DNA of 64,000 nucleotides from Catenovulum sediminis (GCF_007289895.1 NZ_CP041660.1:992001-1056000); one strand, 5' to 3'; shown: positions 30,555 through 40,305, counted from the first letter of the stretch. Notes: generated by a model from the sequence alone, not told the origin. Made by a program: numbers and translations.

Positions 30555-30746
30555 TTATACACGCTGTTGTTTGCGATTTTTGGCAAGGCTCATTAACACT
30601 TTGCGCTGTGCATCTGAATATGAACGCCACTGAACAATTTCATCAACATGTCTGCCACATCCGATGCAAATGTCCTTTTCATCTAAACAACAATTACGAA
30701 TGCAAGGCGTCTCAATTTGAGTGTTACTGGTTGATTGCAGTTTCAT
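30555..30746 (-). CDS. DUF1289 small cysteine-rich protein
   Basis: 63-residue protein with the DUF1289 signature CIRNCCLDEKDICIGCGRHV followed by DEIVQW; the Cys pattern C-x3-CC-x7-C-x2-C suggests metal binding (a predicted Fe-S or zinc site). Function is unknown. It lies upstream of ilvI on the same strand, separated by about 106 bases and a weak terminator-like hairpin, and is divergent from the EAL/CBS/GGDEF gene. Confidence 0.85.
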   Translation of the reverse strand: MKLQSTSNTQIETPCIRNCCLDEKDICIGCGRHVDEIVQWRSYSDAQRKVLMSLAKNRKQQRV

Positions 30747-30857
30747 TTACTGACCACATGTCATTTTTTCTTAATACAAATCGGATAAGCTGGCTGCTTA
30801 CTGCATCAAGTGTCATTTTTTGACATTTGCCCTAGCTAAGTAGATCAATTAAGTGCC

Positions 30858-32747
30858 ATGTTGAAAACGACTCAAGATAAAGTAAGTATACAGCATATTC
30901 TCGACAATAAGAGTGTCGAAACAGTATTGCAGCCTATTTATAACTTAACAACGAATCGGGTCTTAGGGTTCGAGGCGCTCAGTCGCGGTCCCAAAGGCAC
31001 TCAGCTAGAGTCACCCTTAAACTTGTTTAACGCTGCACATCAGCATCAATGCCATGCACAACTGGAAACCATTTGTATTGAAAAAGCGATAGAGTGTTTT
31101 GCGCGGCAAAACCTAGTCGGAAAATTATTCTTAAACATCACGCCCAACTATTTGGCCACCCGATGCGCTAACTCAGCATGGCTGCAAGACCTGTTGCATC
31201 GTTTTGGTTTAAATGGAAATCGTATTGTCATTGAAATCACAGAAGAAAACCCTGCGGATAATATTGAAGATTTAACCAATGTGATAAATGAGCTCAGAAC
31301 GCTGGGTTTTCAGTTTGCTATTGATGATTTGGGCGCCGGTTATTCTGGTTTAATTCAGTGGTCTAAAATTAGACCAAGCTTGATCAAAATTGATCGCTAT
31401 TTTGTCCAAGATTGTGATCAAGATTTGATGAAAAGAGAATTTTTAAGCGCCTTACTAAACTTGGCAAACAATACCAATGCAATGACCATTGTAGAAGGCG
31501 TTGAGACAGAAGCTGAGCTGGCAAGTGTTCGTGAACTTGGGATAAACTTTGCGCAAGGTTTTTTACTTGCCAAACCGGCAACAAAAGCCGATACCCGAGT
31601 CCCGCCAGTGTTGCAAACTCAAAATGACGTCAATACCAATGCCAATAAACTCAGTACAGATTCTGTCGCTCATCTACTAAGGCCGGTAAAAGGTGAAAGT
31701 TGGCAAGCCATTACTTTAGATATACTAGAGCGTTTTAAAAATGACAAAAGTCTACATACCATTCCTATTTTAGACGAACAACATGTGGTCGGTATTGTCA
31801 TGCGAGAAGAGCTCATGGAACACTTTTCAAAACCCCTAAGCCATGCTCTGTATGATAAAAAACCAATCTCGCTATTGATGCGCACCGATTTTATTTCAGT
31901 AGAATCGAAAATCTCATTGGAAGAATTGAGCCGCATGTTAACCGATGAAACTCGCTTGGAAGCGCGCACTCCTTTTGTCATAACCGAAAACGGAACCTAC
32001 AAAGGAATGGGTTCGGTTCGCAGCTTGCTAAAGAAAATCACCGATGCACAACTTGAGCGCGCTAAATATTCAAATCCATTGACTCTATTGCCCGGTAATG
32101 TACCGATCGATAAAGAACTTGATTCATTATTAGCACGTAAACAGAACTTCCACTTTGCCTATATCGATCTAAATCACTTCAAGCCGTTTAATGACCAGTA
32201 TGGTTACGCTAAAGGTGATCAGGTTATTGTATTGCTCGCACAGCTGATTAAAAAGATATGCAACACAGAGCATTGTTTTATTGGTCATATTGGCGGAGAT
32301 GACTTTGTTGTTATTTTTTACCGCCGAGAAGATCTGACAATGTTGAATGAGTTAGTTCGTGAGTTTGATCAAAAGGTCAAAGCATTTTTTAGCCAGGAGC
32401 ATATTTTCCTAGGGGGTTACGCAGGTTATACGCGCAGCGGTGAACAAACCTTTTTCCAGTTACTGAGCCTATCTATCGGTTTAGTTTCACCCGATGTCAA
32501 CCTGTGTACGTCACATCATCATATTGCTGAATTGGCGGTCGATGCCAAACAACAAGCGAAAAGGTCACAAGGCAGCGCGATATTTCACTGTAACCGCAAA
32601 TTTCCAACCAGTTTACAAGCTAATTCGCCAACGCGCCCTCAATACGATATGTTTGAAAAACCAGAGCCCGCATTGCAGCCGTCCAACCATGAGGAGGCCA
32701 ACCCGCCTTTTCTTTCAACGCGTGCAAAAACGCAGTTGGCTCACTAA
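30858..32747 (+). CDS. EAL - CBS pair - GGDEF-like cyclic-di-GMP signalling protein
   Basis: 629 residues, cytoplasmic. N-terminal EAL domain (about 15-250) with intact phosphodiesterase residues: FEALSR (Glu39), LNITPN, EITEEN, AIDDLGAGYSGL, KIDRYF, EGVET and QGFLLAKP. A CBS pair follows (about 265-395), then a GGDEF-like domain (about 410-585) whose signature is GGDDF at 479-483 in place of GGDEF/GGEEF, so cyclase activity is doubtful. The likely role is c-di-GMP hydrolysis controlled by a nucleotide bound to CBS and/or GTP bound to GGDEF. The last 42 residues lie beyond the GGDEF fold and are antisense to the AMMECR1 gene. Confidence 0.92.
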   Translation: MLKTTQDKVSIQHILDNKSVETVLQPIYNLTTNRVLGFEALSRGPKGTQLESPLNLFNAAHQHQCHAQLETICIEKAIECFARQNLVGKLFLNITPNYLATRCANSAWLQDLLHRFGLNGNRIVIEITEENPADNIEDLTNVINELRTLGFQFAIDDLGAGYSGLIQWSKIRPSLIKIDRYFVQDCDQDLMKREFLSALLNLANNTNAMTIVEGVETEAELASVRELGINFAQGFLLAKPATKADTRVPPVLQTQNDVNTNANKLSTDSVAHLLRPVKGESWQAITLDILERFKNDKSLHTIPILDEQHVVGIVMREELMEHFSKPLSHALYDKKPISLLMRTDFISVESKISLEELSRMLTDETRLEARTPFVITENGTYKGMGSVRSLLKKITDAQLERAKYSNPLTLLPGNVPIDKELDSLLARKQNFHFAYIDLNHFKPFNDQYGYAKGDQVIVLLAQLIKKICNTEHCFIGHIGGDDFVVIFYRREDLTMLNELVREFDQKVKAFFSQEHIFLGGYAGYTRSGEQTFFQLLSLSIGLVSPDVNLCTSHHHIAELAVDAKQQAKRSQGSAIFHCNRKFPTSLQANSPTRPQYDMFEKPEPALQPSNHEEANPPFLSTRAKTQLAH

Positions 32748-33216
32748 ATTCACGCCACATGCAAGGTAAAAAGACGCCGTTTAATTGACCATATTGAATC
32801 ATTAAACCATCTCTGCCGGGAATGAGCTGCTCAATTAATTCAGCTTCACTGTTGGCAACCATTTGCAAGGGTTTAGACATGACTGACACGGTCGTATTGA
32901 GTTTTGCAAATTCTTCTGATCGAATTGGATCAAACCTTGGGTCATGAAAAGCCGCTTCATGTGCATACCAAGAAATATTATTGTCCAGACGTCCGTTTGG
33001 CACCGTTGTACCCACACAACCGCGCAAGCCACCATGATCACTGAGAGAAACAAAACAAGCTAATGAATCGGCTAATGCTGGGTGAGTCGGAATTAAATGC
33101 TCGGGCAAACGATCGCCTTGGTTATGAAAAGCATAACTCAATGAATTCCTGACAATTTCAATAACATGTTTAGTCACATCCGGCTGCTCAATTGACGAAA
33201 CAGTAAGCATACGCAA
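32620..33216 (-). CDS. AMMECR1-domain protein
   Basis: 198 residues covering one AMMECR1 domain, with the signature LRGCVG at residues 64-69 and the later PRFDPI and GRDGLMIQYG segments. Bacterial homologues are often found with MEMO1-like and radical-SAM genes (the AmmeMemoRadiSam set), neither of which is in this window. The biochemical function is unknown; the conserved pocket suggests an enzyme. Its last 42 codons overlap antisense with the 3' end of the EAL/CBS/GGDEF gene. Confidence 0.88.
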   Translation of the reverse strand: MRMLTVSSIEQPDVTKHVIEIVRNSLSYAFHNQGDRLPEHLIPTHPALADSLACFVSLSDHGGLRGCVGTTVPNGRLDNNISWYAHEAAFHDPRFDPIRSEEFAKLNTTVSVMSKPLQMVANSEAELIEQLIPGRDGLMIQYGQLNGVFLPCMWREFSEPTAFLHALKEKAGWPPHGWTAAMRALVFQTYRIEGALAN

Positions 33217-33442
33217 ACCCCTTAAGGATACCTTTCAGATAATTTAAGTATATACCTAAAATATCTGCTGTTGCACACTTTACAGCGTTTCGTATATTAG
33301 GTGTGGTCGTAAAGAGCTATCAAGCTGCGATAATAAATAACATCAGCGATAGAAGCTGATAATTTATCAATACGAAATAGCCCAAGTTACTGCAACCTAG
33401 GCTATATAACGGCGAGGAAATAAAGTTTAAAAGAATTAGAGT

Positions 33443-33826
33443 TTAATCATCATCTGGGTCAATTGAATCCCCCAAATCATCATTTAATCCCATATCATCG
33501 TCGTCATCGACATCAGTAACAGCCTGTTTTTTGTTACCATACAAGCTGCCTAACTTAGGCCGATTTAAACGAGACTGATATTTTAGCCAAGCTCTTTCTG
33601 TTGCATTTTCTGGTTTAGCATCACCCCGCATTATCGCTAAGATCCTCTCATCTTCATCATCTGAAGGTTGGATCTCACCTTTATACAAGGCATTGAACAA
33701 GTGACCATAAGTTGCCAGCGCATCCGCTTCTGAGATTGAAAAATCACCAGAACGCCTAAAACCGTACGGATAATTTTTCGGATCATCATAAATCCTTGAT
33801 AACAATTGCTGCTTCGTTTTTGCCAT
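33443..33826 (-). CDS. maoP: Macrodomain Ori organisation protein MaoP (DUF413)
   Basis: Homologue of E. coli MaoP (YifE), which with the cis site maoS organises the Ori macrodomain. Conserved features: YPYGFRRSGDFSISEADAL, then HLFNALYKGE and ATERAWLKYQSRLNRPK. The C-terminus is a very acidic tail (DVDDDDDMG...DPDDD). The ATG at 33826 is preceded by AGAGGT at good spacing and gives 127 residues; an earlier in-frame start at 33841 is less likely. No candidate maoS was sought beyond the promoter palindrome. Confidence 0.88.
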   Translation of the reverse strand: MAKTKQQLLSRIYDDPKNYPYGFRRSGDFSISEADALATYGHLFNALYKGEIQPSDDEDERILAIMRGDAKPENATERAWLKYQSRLNRPKLGSLYGNKKQAVTDVDDDDDMGLNDDLGDSIDPDDD

Positions 33827-33857
33827 GTAGGACCTCTCCACTTAGAAAAGTATTCAG

Positions 33858-33913
33858 GCATTCAAACAATTGAATGCGGGATGACTTTTAGCGATAAAAT
33901 GAGACTATGTCAA
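33858..33913 (-). promoter_or_regulatory. maoP promoter with operator-like palindrome at +1
   Basis: On the minus strand a perfect -35 TTGACA (33908-33913) is followed after 17 bases by TAAAAG (33885-33890). Immediately downstream, at the expected start of transcription, is a perfect palindrome GCATTCAA / TTGAATGC with a 4-base centre (33858-33877), which could be an operator or a 5' hairpin. Confidence 0.6.
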
Positions 33914-34028
33914 AGCATAATGTATGAAATTTATATTTAATTTTCACAACTGATTATGCGCTACTCAAAATTATTGCTAAAAGCTAAAATCCAGCATAGT
34001 TTGTCTCGTTCAATCCCGCCATTTTTTT

Positions 34029-36785
34029 TTAAAATTCTTCCCAATCTTCATCTTCGTCAAATGATATCGCCGAGGATGCTGACAGGTTACTTGACTTCAC
34101 TCGGGGCTTTGCGGCTAGCGTCGTTTTTACAGTCTGTTGTTCGGGTTCATTAACGTGACGCTCGGCCGTCAATGCTTGATTGTGGTTGTTGTCGACGGTA
34201 AAAAATGCCAGTAAACGTCGCATTGTGCCAGCCTGCTCGGCCATCGACTCACCGGCTGCAGACGCCTGTTCAACCAATGCCGCATTTTGCTGTGTCATTT
34301 CATCCATTTGCGTAATCGCTTTATTCACCTGCTCAATACCGGAGCTTTGTTCATTAGAAGCGACAGAAATATCGGCGATCATACGACTGACTTTATCAAC
34401 AGCGCTTACAATCTCATTTAATGTCATGCCTGATTCGTTTACTAAAGCAGAACCATCTTCAACCTTGGCAACGCTATCTCTAATTAAATTTTTAATCTCT
34501 TTGGCGGCTTCTGCACTGCGCTGCGCCAAGTTTCGAACCTCACCCGCGACCACCGCAAAACCTCGACCTTGTTCACCCGCTCTTGCCGCTTCTACTGCGG
34601 CATTTAATGCCAACAGATTCGTTTGAAATGCAATCTCATCTATCACTCCAATAATATCTGCTATTTTTTTACTGGAATTGTTAATTTCAGCCATACTGGA
34701 TACGGCTCTTTTAACAACAGCCCCCCCTTCAGCGGCTTTATTTCGCGCCTGACCTGCGAGCTCATCAGCTAAAGCTGCATTTTCAGCGGTGTGCTTCACT
34801 GTACTGGTCATTTCTTCCATACTGGCTGCAGTTTCTTCTAATGAAGATGCTTGCTCTTCTGTACGCTGACTTAAATCTGCATTACCTTGTGCAATTTCAT
34901 CCGCCCCTGCTGCAACTGTGTCTGCTGACTGGCTAATACGTGTTATCATTTCAGTCAGTTTATCGACCGTAGTGTTTGCGTCATCTCTTAATTTGGCAAA
35001 CGTACCTTCGTAGTCTCCGTTAATACGTTTTGTCAAATTACCATGAGCCATCGCATCTAACACTTCAACCGTACTGTTAATCACAGCGTCACACGAATCT
35101 ACTAAGCTGTTTAGGCCTAACGCCAAATTTTTAAAGAAGCCTTCTTTGTTTTCTGTTTTTAAGCGTATCGACAAATCACCGTGCGATGCAGATTCAACCA
35201 AATAGGCAACTTCTTTTTCAACATTAACTTCAACTGTTCTATCAGCCCACTCAACAACCGTCCCGATACGCTCATTCTCGTCATCAAGAATTGGATTAGC
35301 AACTAAACTAAATACTCTGGGGCCAACTTCAATTTCGGTTGCATATGTCGATGTTAGATTTTTAATAATATTTTGCTGGTGTGCCGGGTTTTTATGGAAA
35401 ACATCGATGTTTTGCCCTAACAAATTATCAGCATTGAAGTTTGGTAAAGCCTGTCGAATATCTGCTTGTGCATTTTTCAACATTTTTTCGAGTGATTCAT
35501 TCATGTAAACAATCACATTATCGCCATTGGCAATCATGGTATTGGTTGTCACATTGTCCAGGGCTTGCCGCACTCTGCGATTTTCTCGCAATGTTTCTAG
35601 TTCTATTGCTTGTTGTTTGAGTTTTTCCGTCACATCATACCATTCAACAACCGTTCCCAAACGCTCTCCCATGTTAGAAATCCAAGGCGTAGCAATTAAC
35701 TCAAAAGTTAAATCCCCCAATTTAATACTGGTAAAATATGGCTCTTGCATATCAGATAAAACGCGACGCTGGTGTGCAGGATGTTTATGAAAGTCATCTA
35801 CACAAGTCCCCACTAATTTATCTGCGTTGAAATTAGGCAAAATTTGCTTAATTTCACGTTCCCGGTTTTTTAGCATTTGGTAGTTTTGTTCATTTAAATA
35901 AACGATATTTAAATCGTTGTCCGCAATCATCACATTGGCTTGGCAAACTTGTAGTGCATTGGCCAGATTTGCATTTTTCTGATTCAGCACTTCGGCTAAC
36001 TTTTGCTCAGTAATGTCAGTTGCAAACTTAACCACTTTGTATGGATTACCGTGAATATCTAAAATGGGGTTATATGAGGCTTGGATCCAAACATCCCGCC
36101 CATTTTTTCCGACACGCTGGAATTCCCCCGAGACAAACTCACCTTGCCTTAATTTAAACCAAAACTGCTCATATGCTTTAGATTGTTTGACTTTTTCAGA
36201 CACAAAGATGGAATGATGTTGCCCCTGAACTTCACGTAGACTGTAACCTAATGTCGCCAAAAAGTTTTCGTTCGCATCAATGATGGTGCCGTCTAAGTTG
36301 AAAGAGATAACGGCTTGGGAACGATTTATCGCTTCGATCTGGCCGGCCAAATCGGCACTTTTCTTTTTCTGACTGGTAATATCGGTCGCGAATTTAACGA
36401 TTTTTATAATCTCGCCATGTTCATCAAATACAGGGTTATAGGTTGCTTGAATCCAGACTTCGCGGCCACCTTTGGCAATTCGTGGAAACTCATCAGCAAC
36501 AAAATTACCGCTATTTAATTTTCGCCAGAATGCACTATACTCGACGCTTTTCGCGTAATCCGGCTCAACAAATATTGAATGATGCTGCCCTTTTATTTCA
36601 TCAAGTGAATAGCCCATTGCCCGCAAAAAGTTATTGTTTGCATGCACTATCGTGCCATCTAGAGCAAACTCAATCACCGCCTGTGATTTATCCAGCGCGC
36701 GCATCTTACTTTCTAAGTCCGCTAACTTACGTTTTAGTTCAAGCGTTTGTTCATCATCACCCTTGTTAAACAATCGAGAAAACAT
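34029..36785 (-). CDS. Soluble methyl-accepting chemotaxis protein with four PAS domains
   Basis: 918 residues, no membrane segment. A short coiled coil is followed by PAS1 and PAS2 (about 25-265), which are close copies of each other (both with ANxNFL, GYSL, GQHHSIF and VKFATDIT), then PAS3 and PAS4 (about 275-530), a second pair (both with NFNAD, FHK, PAHQ and GTVVEW). After a HAMP-like linker comes the signalling domain with the hairpin tip [20 protein letters not shown]. The C-terminus is DWEEF (914-918), a CheR/CheB-tethering pentapeptide. PAS1/2 resemble BdlA/Aer-type sensors, so a redox or energy signal is plausible. It is last in the chemosensory operon. Confidence 0.93.
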   Translation of the reverse strand: MFSRLFNKGDDEQTLELKRKLADLESKMRALDKSQAVIEFALDGTIVHANNNFLRAMGYSLDEIKGQHHSIFVEPDYAKSVEYSAFWRKLNSGNFVADEFPRIAKGGREVWIQATYNPVFDEHGEIIKIVKFATDITSQKKKSADLAGQIEAINRSQAVISFNLDGTIIDANENFLATLGYSLREVQGQHHSIFVSEKVKQSKAYEQFWFKLRQGEFVSGEFQRVGKNGRDVWIQASYNPILDIHGNPYKVVKFATDITEQKLAEVLNQKNANLANALQVCQANVMIADNDLNIVYLNEQNYQMLKNREREIKQILPNFNADKLVGTCVDDFHKHPAHQRRVLSDMQEPYFTSIKLGDLTFELIATPWISNMGERLGTVVEWYDVTEKLKQQAIELETLRENRRVRQALDNVTTNTMIANGDNVIVYMNESLEKMLKNAQADIRQALPNFNADNLLGQNIDVFHKNPAHQQNIIKNLTSTYATEIEVGPRVFSLVANPILDDENERIGTVVEWADRTVEVNVEKEVAYLVESASHGDLSIRLKTENKEGFFKNLALGLNSLVDSCDAVINSTVEVLDAMAHGNLTKRINGDYEGTFAKLRDDANTTVDKLTEMITRISQSADTVAAGADEIAQGNADLSQRTEEQASSLEETAASMEEMTSTVKHTAENAALADELAGQARNKAAEGGAVVKRAVSSMAEINNSSKKIADIIGVIDEIAFQTNLLALNAAVEAARAGEQGRGFAVVAGEVRNLAQRSAEAAKEIKNLIRDSVAKVEDGSALVNESGMTLNEIVSAVDKVSRMIADISVASNEQSSGIEQVNKAITQMDEMTQQNAALVEQASAAGESMAEQAGTMRRLLAFFTVDNNHNQALTAERHVNEPEQQTVKTTLAAKPRVKSSNLSASSAISFDEDEDWEEF

Positions 36786-36809
36786 ACTATCTCCTATTTC
36801 CAGTAACCA

Positions 36810-37301
36810 TTACTGGATTGTCAATAAAGCGTCTGGCTCTAACAATATCAAAGCCCCTTTTTCGCTTCGCCCCAAACCTTTGACAAATGCAGCGTTTACA
36901 TTGCACGCCAATTCAGGCGCGGGCTGTATATCCTGAGCTTTTAAAGCATGAACATCGGCGACCGCGTCCACGACAATTCCACTGATTTTTGCACTGTCTT
37001 TTACAGTGTAAAACTTCAAGACTATAACGACTGTCATTGCATTGTAGGGCCGTTCCTCTATGCTTAAGCGTGCGCGTAAATCCATAACAGGAACGATGGT
37101 GCCACGTAAATTCATTACACCTTTGATATACTTTGGCGAATTGGGAATAACCGTTGCACCTTCCCAGCATCGAATTTCTTGTACTCTCAGTATGTCTACC
37201 GCATATTCTTCATCATTGATGAAAAAAGATAGATATTGATTTAAGTCTTCGCTGGCCGATTCATTTAACTGCTCAAGCTTTTTATTTATCTCTTCTATCA
37301 T
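36810..37301 (-). CDS. cheW: Chemotaxis adaptor CheW
   Basis: Scaffold linking receptor tips to CheA. One CheW domain with YLSFFINDEEYAVDILRVQEI, then VMNLRGTIVPVMDLRARL and the final GLGRSEKGALILLEPD. The ATG at 37301 overlaps the cheA stop in ATGA, giving 163 residues; an ATG 12 bases upstream (37313) lacks a ribosome binding site. It lies between cheA and the receptor gene. Confidence 0.94.
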   Translation of the reverse strand: MIEEINKKLEQLNESASEDLNQYLSFFINDEEYAVDILRVQEIRCWEGATVIPNSPKYIKGVMNLRGTIVPVMDLRARLSIEERPYNAMTVVIVLKFYTVKDSAKISGIVVDAVADVHALKAQDIQPAPELACNVNAAFVKGLGRSEKGALILLEPDALLTIQ

Positions 37302-39502
37302 AGTGACTCGCATGATGTACTGTGTTCAGCTATGGTGATATTTCCTGTACCAAGGTTTTTGATACCAGCTACTTTGACCAAACCAACAACATCAATGATC
37401 AGCGATACTGTGCCGTCGCCTAAAATAGTCGCCCCTGAAATACCCTCTACTTTACAATAATTGGCTTCTAGGCTTTTTATTACAACTTGCTGTTGTGCCA
37501 ATAAATCATCTACAAAGATGCCCGCTTTACCACTGTCTACCTCAACGACGACTAACAGCCCTTCGTTCAGTGAATGGCTATCTGACTGGTGCGCGAAAAC
37601 CTCTGCCAATCTTACGATAGGTACATATTCACCGCGCAAATCCAAGACATCCAATTGCCCACCGATATTACTAACCTGCGTAGGATTAATTTGTAACGAT
37701 TCAATAATGTTTACTAATGGGATAATATAAATATGTTGTCCAACACGCACCAATTGGCCATCTAAAATAGCCAGGGTTAACGGCAGACGAACTTTGAACT
37801 TAGTGCCTTGGTTCGGCGTTGATTCAACATCCACAGCGCCATTTAACGCTTGAATATTACTTTTCACAACATCCATGCCAACACCTCGACCGGATAAATC
37901 TGAAACAGTTTCGGCTGTTGAGAATCCAGGTTCAAAAATCAATAAATTGATTTGCTCGTCAGTCAGCTCATCAGTTGCATTAATCAGTCCATTGGTAATT
38001 GCTTTTTGACGAATTTTCTCGGTTGACAATCCTCGACCATCATCGATTATTTCGATGACGATATTGCCGCCCTGATGATAAGCGTTCAAGGTAATTTTAC
38101 CAATTTCACTTTTTCCGGCAGCCATACGCTCTTGCGGGCTTTCTATACCATGATCAACCGAATTACGTACCAAATGGACCATGGGGTCGGATATTTTTTC
38201 CATCACCGTTTTATCAAGTTCGGTCTGCTCACCCAGTAACACCAGTTCGATTTTTTTACCTAATTTTTGACTACTATCCCGTACCAAGCGCACAAATCGA
38301 TTAAAAACAAAACTAATAGGTAACATGCGAATACGCATCACACTTTCCTGCAACTCTCGGGTGTTGTGCTCTAATTGGGCTAAACCTTGCTTCATGCGTT
38401 TAACAACCTTGTTGTCAAACTCACTTTCGGAAAGTTGCATCAACATGGCTTGGGTAATAACAAGTTCACCAACCATGTTGATTAAAGAATCCACCTTATC
38501 GATACTAACGCGTATAGAACTGGCATCCGCTATTTTCTGCGATGTCTGTTTTGCTTTATCAGTCGTCAACGAATCACCAACTAAAGCAGTTGATTGCGTT
38601 GGCGACGCCTGAACCTTAGTTGCCGGTTCTGCTAATTGCTTGTCTGTTCTAATTTTTGTATGGCTGTCGACTTCAGTCTCACTTTTGGTGGGTTCACTTG
38701 GCTCGATACTGAATTGTGTGTTTTCGTCGGCAGGTTTTACTTGCGAAGATGAGAGCGCCGTAACTTGAGTTTTAGTGTCTTTTGTTTGGAACCCTTGCCG
38801 TGAAATATTGATTTCACAATCGTCTTCCACCCACTCAAAAATTTCCTTAATCTGCGATTCTGAGCAATCACTGATTAATTCAATCTGCCAACTGAAATAG
38901 CAGGACTCAACATCAATTAAATCTAAAGCAGGCAAGCTCTGAGTATTAACGACAACCTCCACCTCCCCTAACTGAGCCAACTCTTGCAACATGTACAAAG
39001 GCTCATTACCTGTTAATAAAATTTCTCTATGGGGAATAAACGTTATATACCAACTCGACTTGCTCCCTTGCGGTTTTGCTAGTTGTTGTGTTTCAGTCGA
39101 ATTCGCAGTTGGCGGTTCGTCTAGTAAACTTTCAAATTCAGCTTTCAGTGCTATTGCTCTTGACTCATCCATTGTTTGGTTTTGGCTTAATGCCGTTAAC
39201 ATATCACGCAAACAATCAACAGAGCGCAATAACAAATCAACCTGCTCAGTGGCCAATTTGCGCTTACCTTCACGCACCAGATCTAGGTAAGTTTCAACCA
39301 CATGCGTAAAGCTTGCTATTTTCTCAAAGCCAAAAGTACCACTGCCCCCTTTAATAGAGTGAGCCGCTCGAAAGATTGTATTGATGGACTCAACATCAGG
39401 CGTATCATTTGAAAGGCGCAATAGCTCTGCTTCCATTGCATCCAGCCCTTCAAAACTTTCTTCAAAGAAAACCTGATAAAACTGACTTAAGTCCATTTTC
39501 AT
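37298..39502 (-). CDS. cheA: Chemotaxis histidine kinase CheA
   Basis: 734 residues. P1 Hpt domain with phosphorylated His48 in AAHSIKGGSGTFGFE; a P2-like region (about 150-240); a Ser/Thr/Glu-rich linker; P3 dimerisation (ISASSIRVS-like start near 330, then LVGELVITQAML); P4 kinase domain with HLVRNSVDHGIE (N box), DDGRGL (G1) and GRGVGMDVV (G2); P5 CheW-like domain. MKMDLSQFYQVFFEES resembles E. coli CheA, supporting the start. It phosphorylates the adjacent CheY-like protein. Confidence 0.95.
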   Translation of the reverse strand: MKMDLSQFYQVFFEESFEGLDAMEAELLRLSNDTPDVESINTIFRAAHSIKGGSGTFGFEKIASFTHVVETYLDLVREGKRKLATEQVDLLLRSVDCLRDMLTALSQNQTMDESRAIALKAEFESLLDEPPTANSTETQQLAKPQGSKSSWYITFIPHREILLTGNEPLYMLQELAQLGEVEVVVNTQSLPALDLIDVESCYFSWQIELISDCSESQIKEIFEWVEDDCEINISRQGFQTKDTKTQVTALSSSQVKPADENTQFSIEPSEPTKSETEVDSHTKIRTDKQLAEPATKVQASPTQSTALVGDSLTTDKAKQTSQKIADASSIRVSIDKVDSLINMVGELVITQAMLMQLSESEFDNKVVKRMKQGLAQLEHNTRELQESVMRIRMLPISFVFNRFVRLVRDSSQKLGKKIELVLLGEQTELDKTVMEKISDPMVHLVRNSVDHGIESPQERMAAGKSEIGKITLNAYHQGGNIVIEIIDDGRGLSTEKIRQKAITNGLINATDELTDEQINLLIFEPGFSTAETVSDLSGRGVGMDVVKSNIQALNGAVDVESTPNQGTKFKVRLPLTLAILDGQLVRVGQHIYIIPLVNIIESLQINPTQVSNIGGQLDVLDLRGEYVPIVRLAEVFAHQSDSHSLNEGLLVVVEVDSGKAGIFVDDLLAQQQVVIKSLEANYCKVEGISGATILGDGTVSLIIDVVGLVKVAGIKNLGTGNITIAEHSTSCESL

Positions 39503-39505
39503 ATG

Positions 39506-39868
39506 CTATCTCAATACTTTTCCAATCGTCGCAATCAGTTGGTCTGGATTAAAAGGTTTGACAATCCAACCCGTGGCCCCCGCAGCTTTCCCTTCTGATT
39601 TTTTTTCTAAACCAGACTCTGTCGTTAACATTAATAGCGGAGTATATTTATAGTCAGGCAAAGCCCGTAGATTACGAATTAAACTAATACCATCCATATT
39701 GGGCATATTTACATCTGATAACACGAGGTCAAAACGACTATTTTGAGCCATATCCAGTGCTTCAACACCATCTTTAGCTTGCTGTACATCATAACCTGCT
39801 TTTTTCAGGGTAAAAGCGACCATTTGACGCATCGAAGCTGAATCATCAACTGCAAGTATCTTTTTCAT
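39506..39868 (-). CDS. CheY-like response regulator
   Basis: 120-residue single receiver domain. Acidic pocket in LAVDDSASMRQ, phosphoacceptor Asp in VLSDVNMPNMDG (near residue 52), Thr in LTTES and Lys in VKPFNPDQL. It is of the type often encoded next to cheA in non-flagellar-locus chemosensory operons, so its output may not be the flagellar motor. The ATG at 39868 has AAGGA 6 bases upstream; an earlier start adds five residues. Confidence 0.93.
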   Translation of the reverse strand: MKKILAVDDSASMRQMVAFTLKKAGYDVQQAKDGVEALDMAQNSRFDLVLSDVNMPNMDGISLIRNLRALPDYKYTPLLMLTTESGLEKKSEGKAAGATGWIVKPFNPDQLIATIGKVLR

Positions 39869-39884
39869 TGTTGTCCTTACCAAT

Positions 39885-40157
39885 TTAGTTTTCTACTATC
39901 AATAAATTATCTAGCCCAACAAACCGGCATGCTTCAATAAAACGTTCGCTGCCGGCTATTATTGTCATCGGGATATTTTCGCTTTTGCAGTCTTGTCGTA
40001 ACCCGACAATCAACTGCAATACAGCTGTATCGATTCGTTCTACTTTAGATAAATCTAACCTGATTGCTTGATTTGTTCGCTTTAACGCAAGCAAATCAAG
40101 CTTAATTTGTTGAGCTTGCGCTACAGTAGAAGTGTGTGCGAATTCGTAACTTTCCAT
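39885..40157 (-). CDS. STAS-domain protein
   Basis: 90 residues, one STAS domain (anti-sigma-factor-antagonist fold). The core strand-helix is LDLSKVERIDTAVLQLIVGL, with Thr where anti-anti-sigma factors carry the phosphorylated Ser. It is the first gene of the operon STAS-cheY-cheA-cheW-MCP, so it probably acts as a small scaffold or regulator of the array; this is inference. The ATG at 40157 has AGGA with 7-base spacing. Confidence 0.85.
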   Translation of the reverse strand: MESYEFAHTSTVAQAQQIKLDLLALKRTNQAIRLDLSKVERIDTAVLQLIVGLRQDCKSENIPMTIIAGSERFIEACRFVGLDNLLIVEN

Positions 40158-40305
40158 TCTTTGTTCCTGTAATGGCCTTTTCCTAGTCCATTCTCGCATT
40201 GTTCACTAATAGCCTGTTTTTATATTAGATGCTGATAGTAAAAATTCAAAAATTCCGTTTATTTTTTGCTTTATACCGCCAATTCAGTGTAATAGTGTCT
40301 CTGCG

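Noticed and set aside
33377-33405. Stem-loop ATAGCC...GGCTAT downstream of maoP as a terminator
   Set aside because: The stem is bulged and there is no T run on either strand.
40200-40305. Hairpin near the end of the sco gene (AATAGTG / CGCTATT)
   Set aside because: It overlaps the sco stop, contains a mismatch and has no T run.
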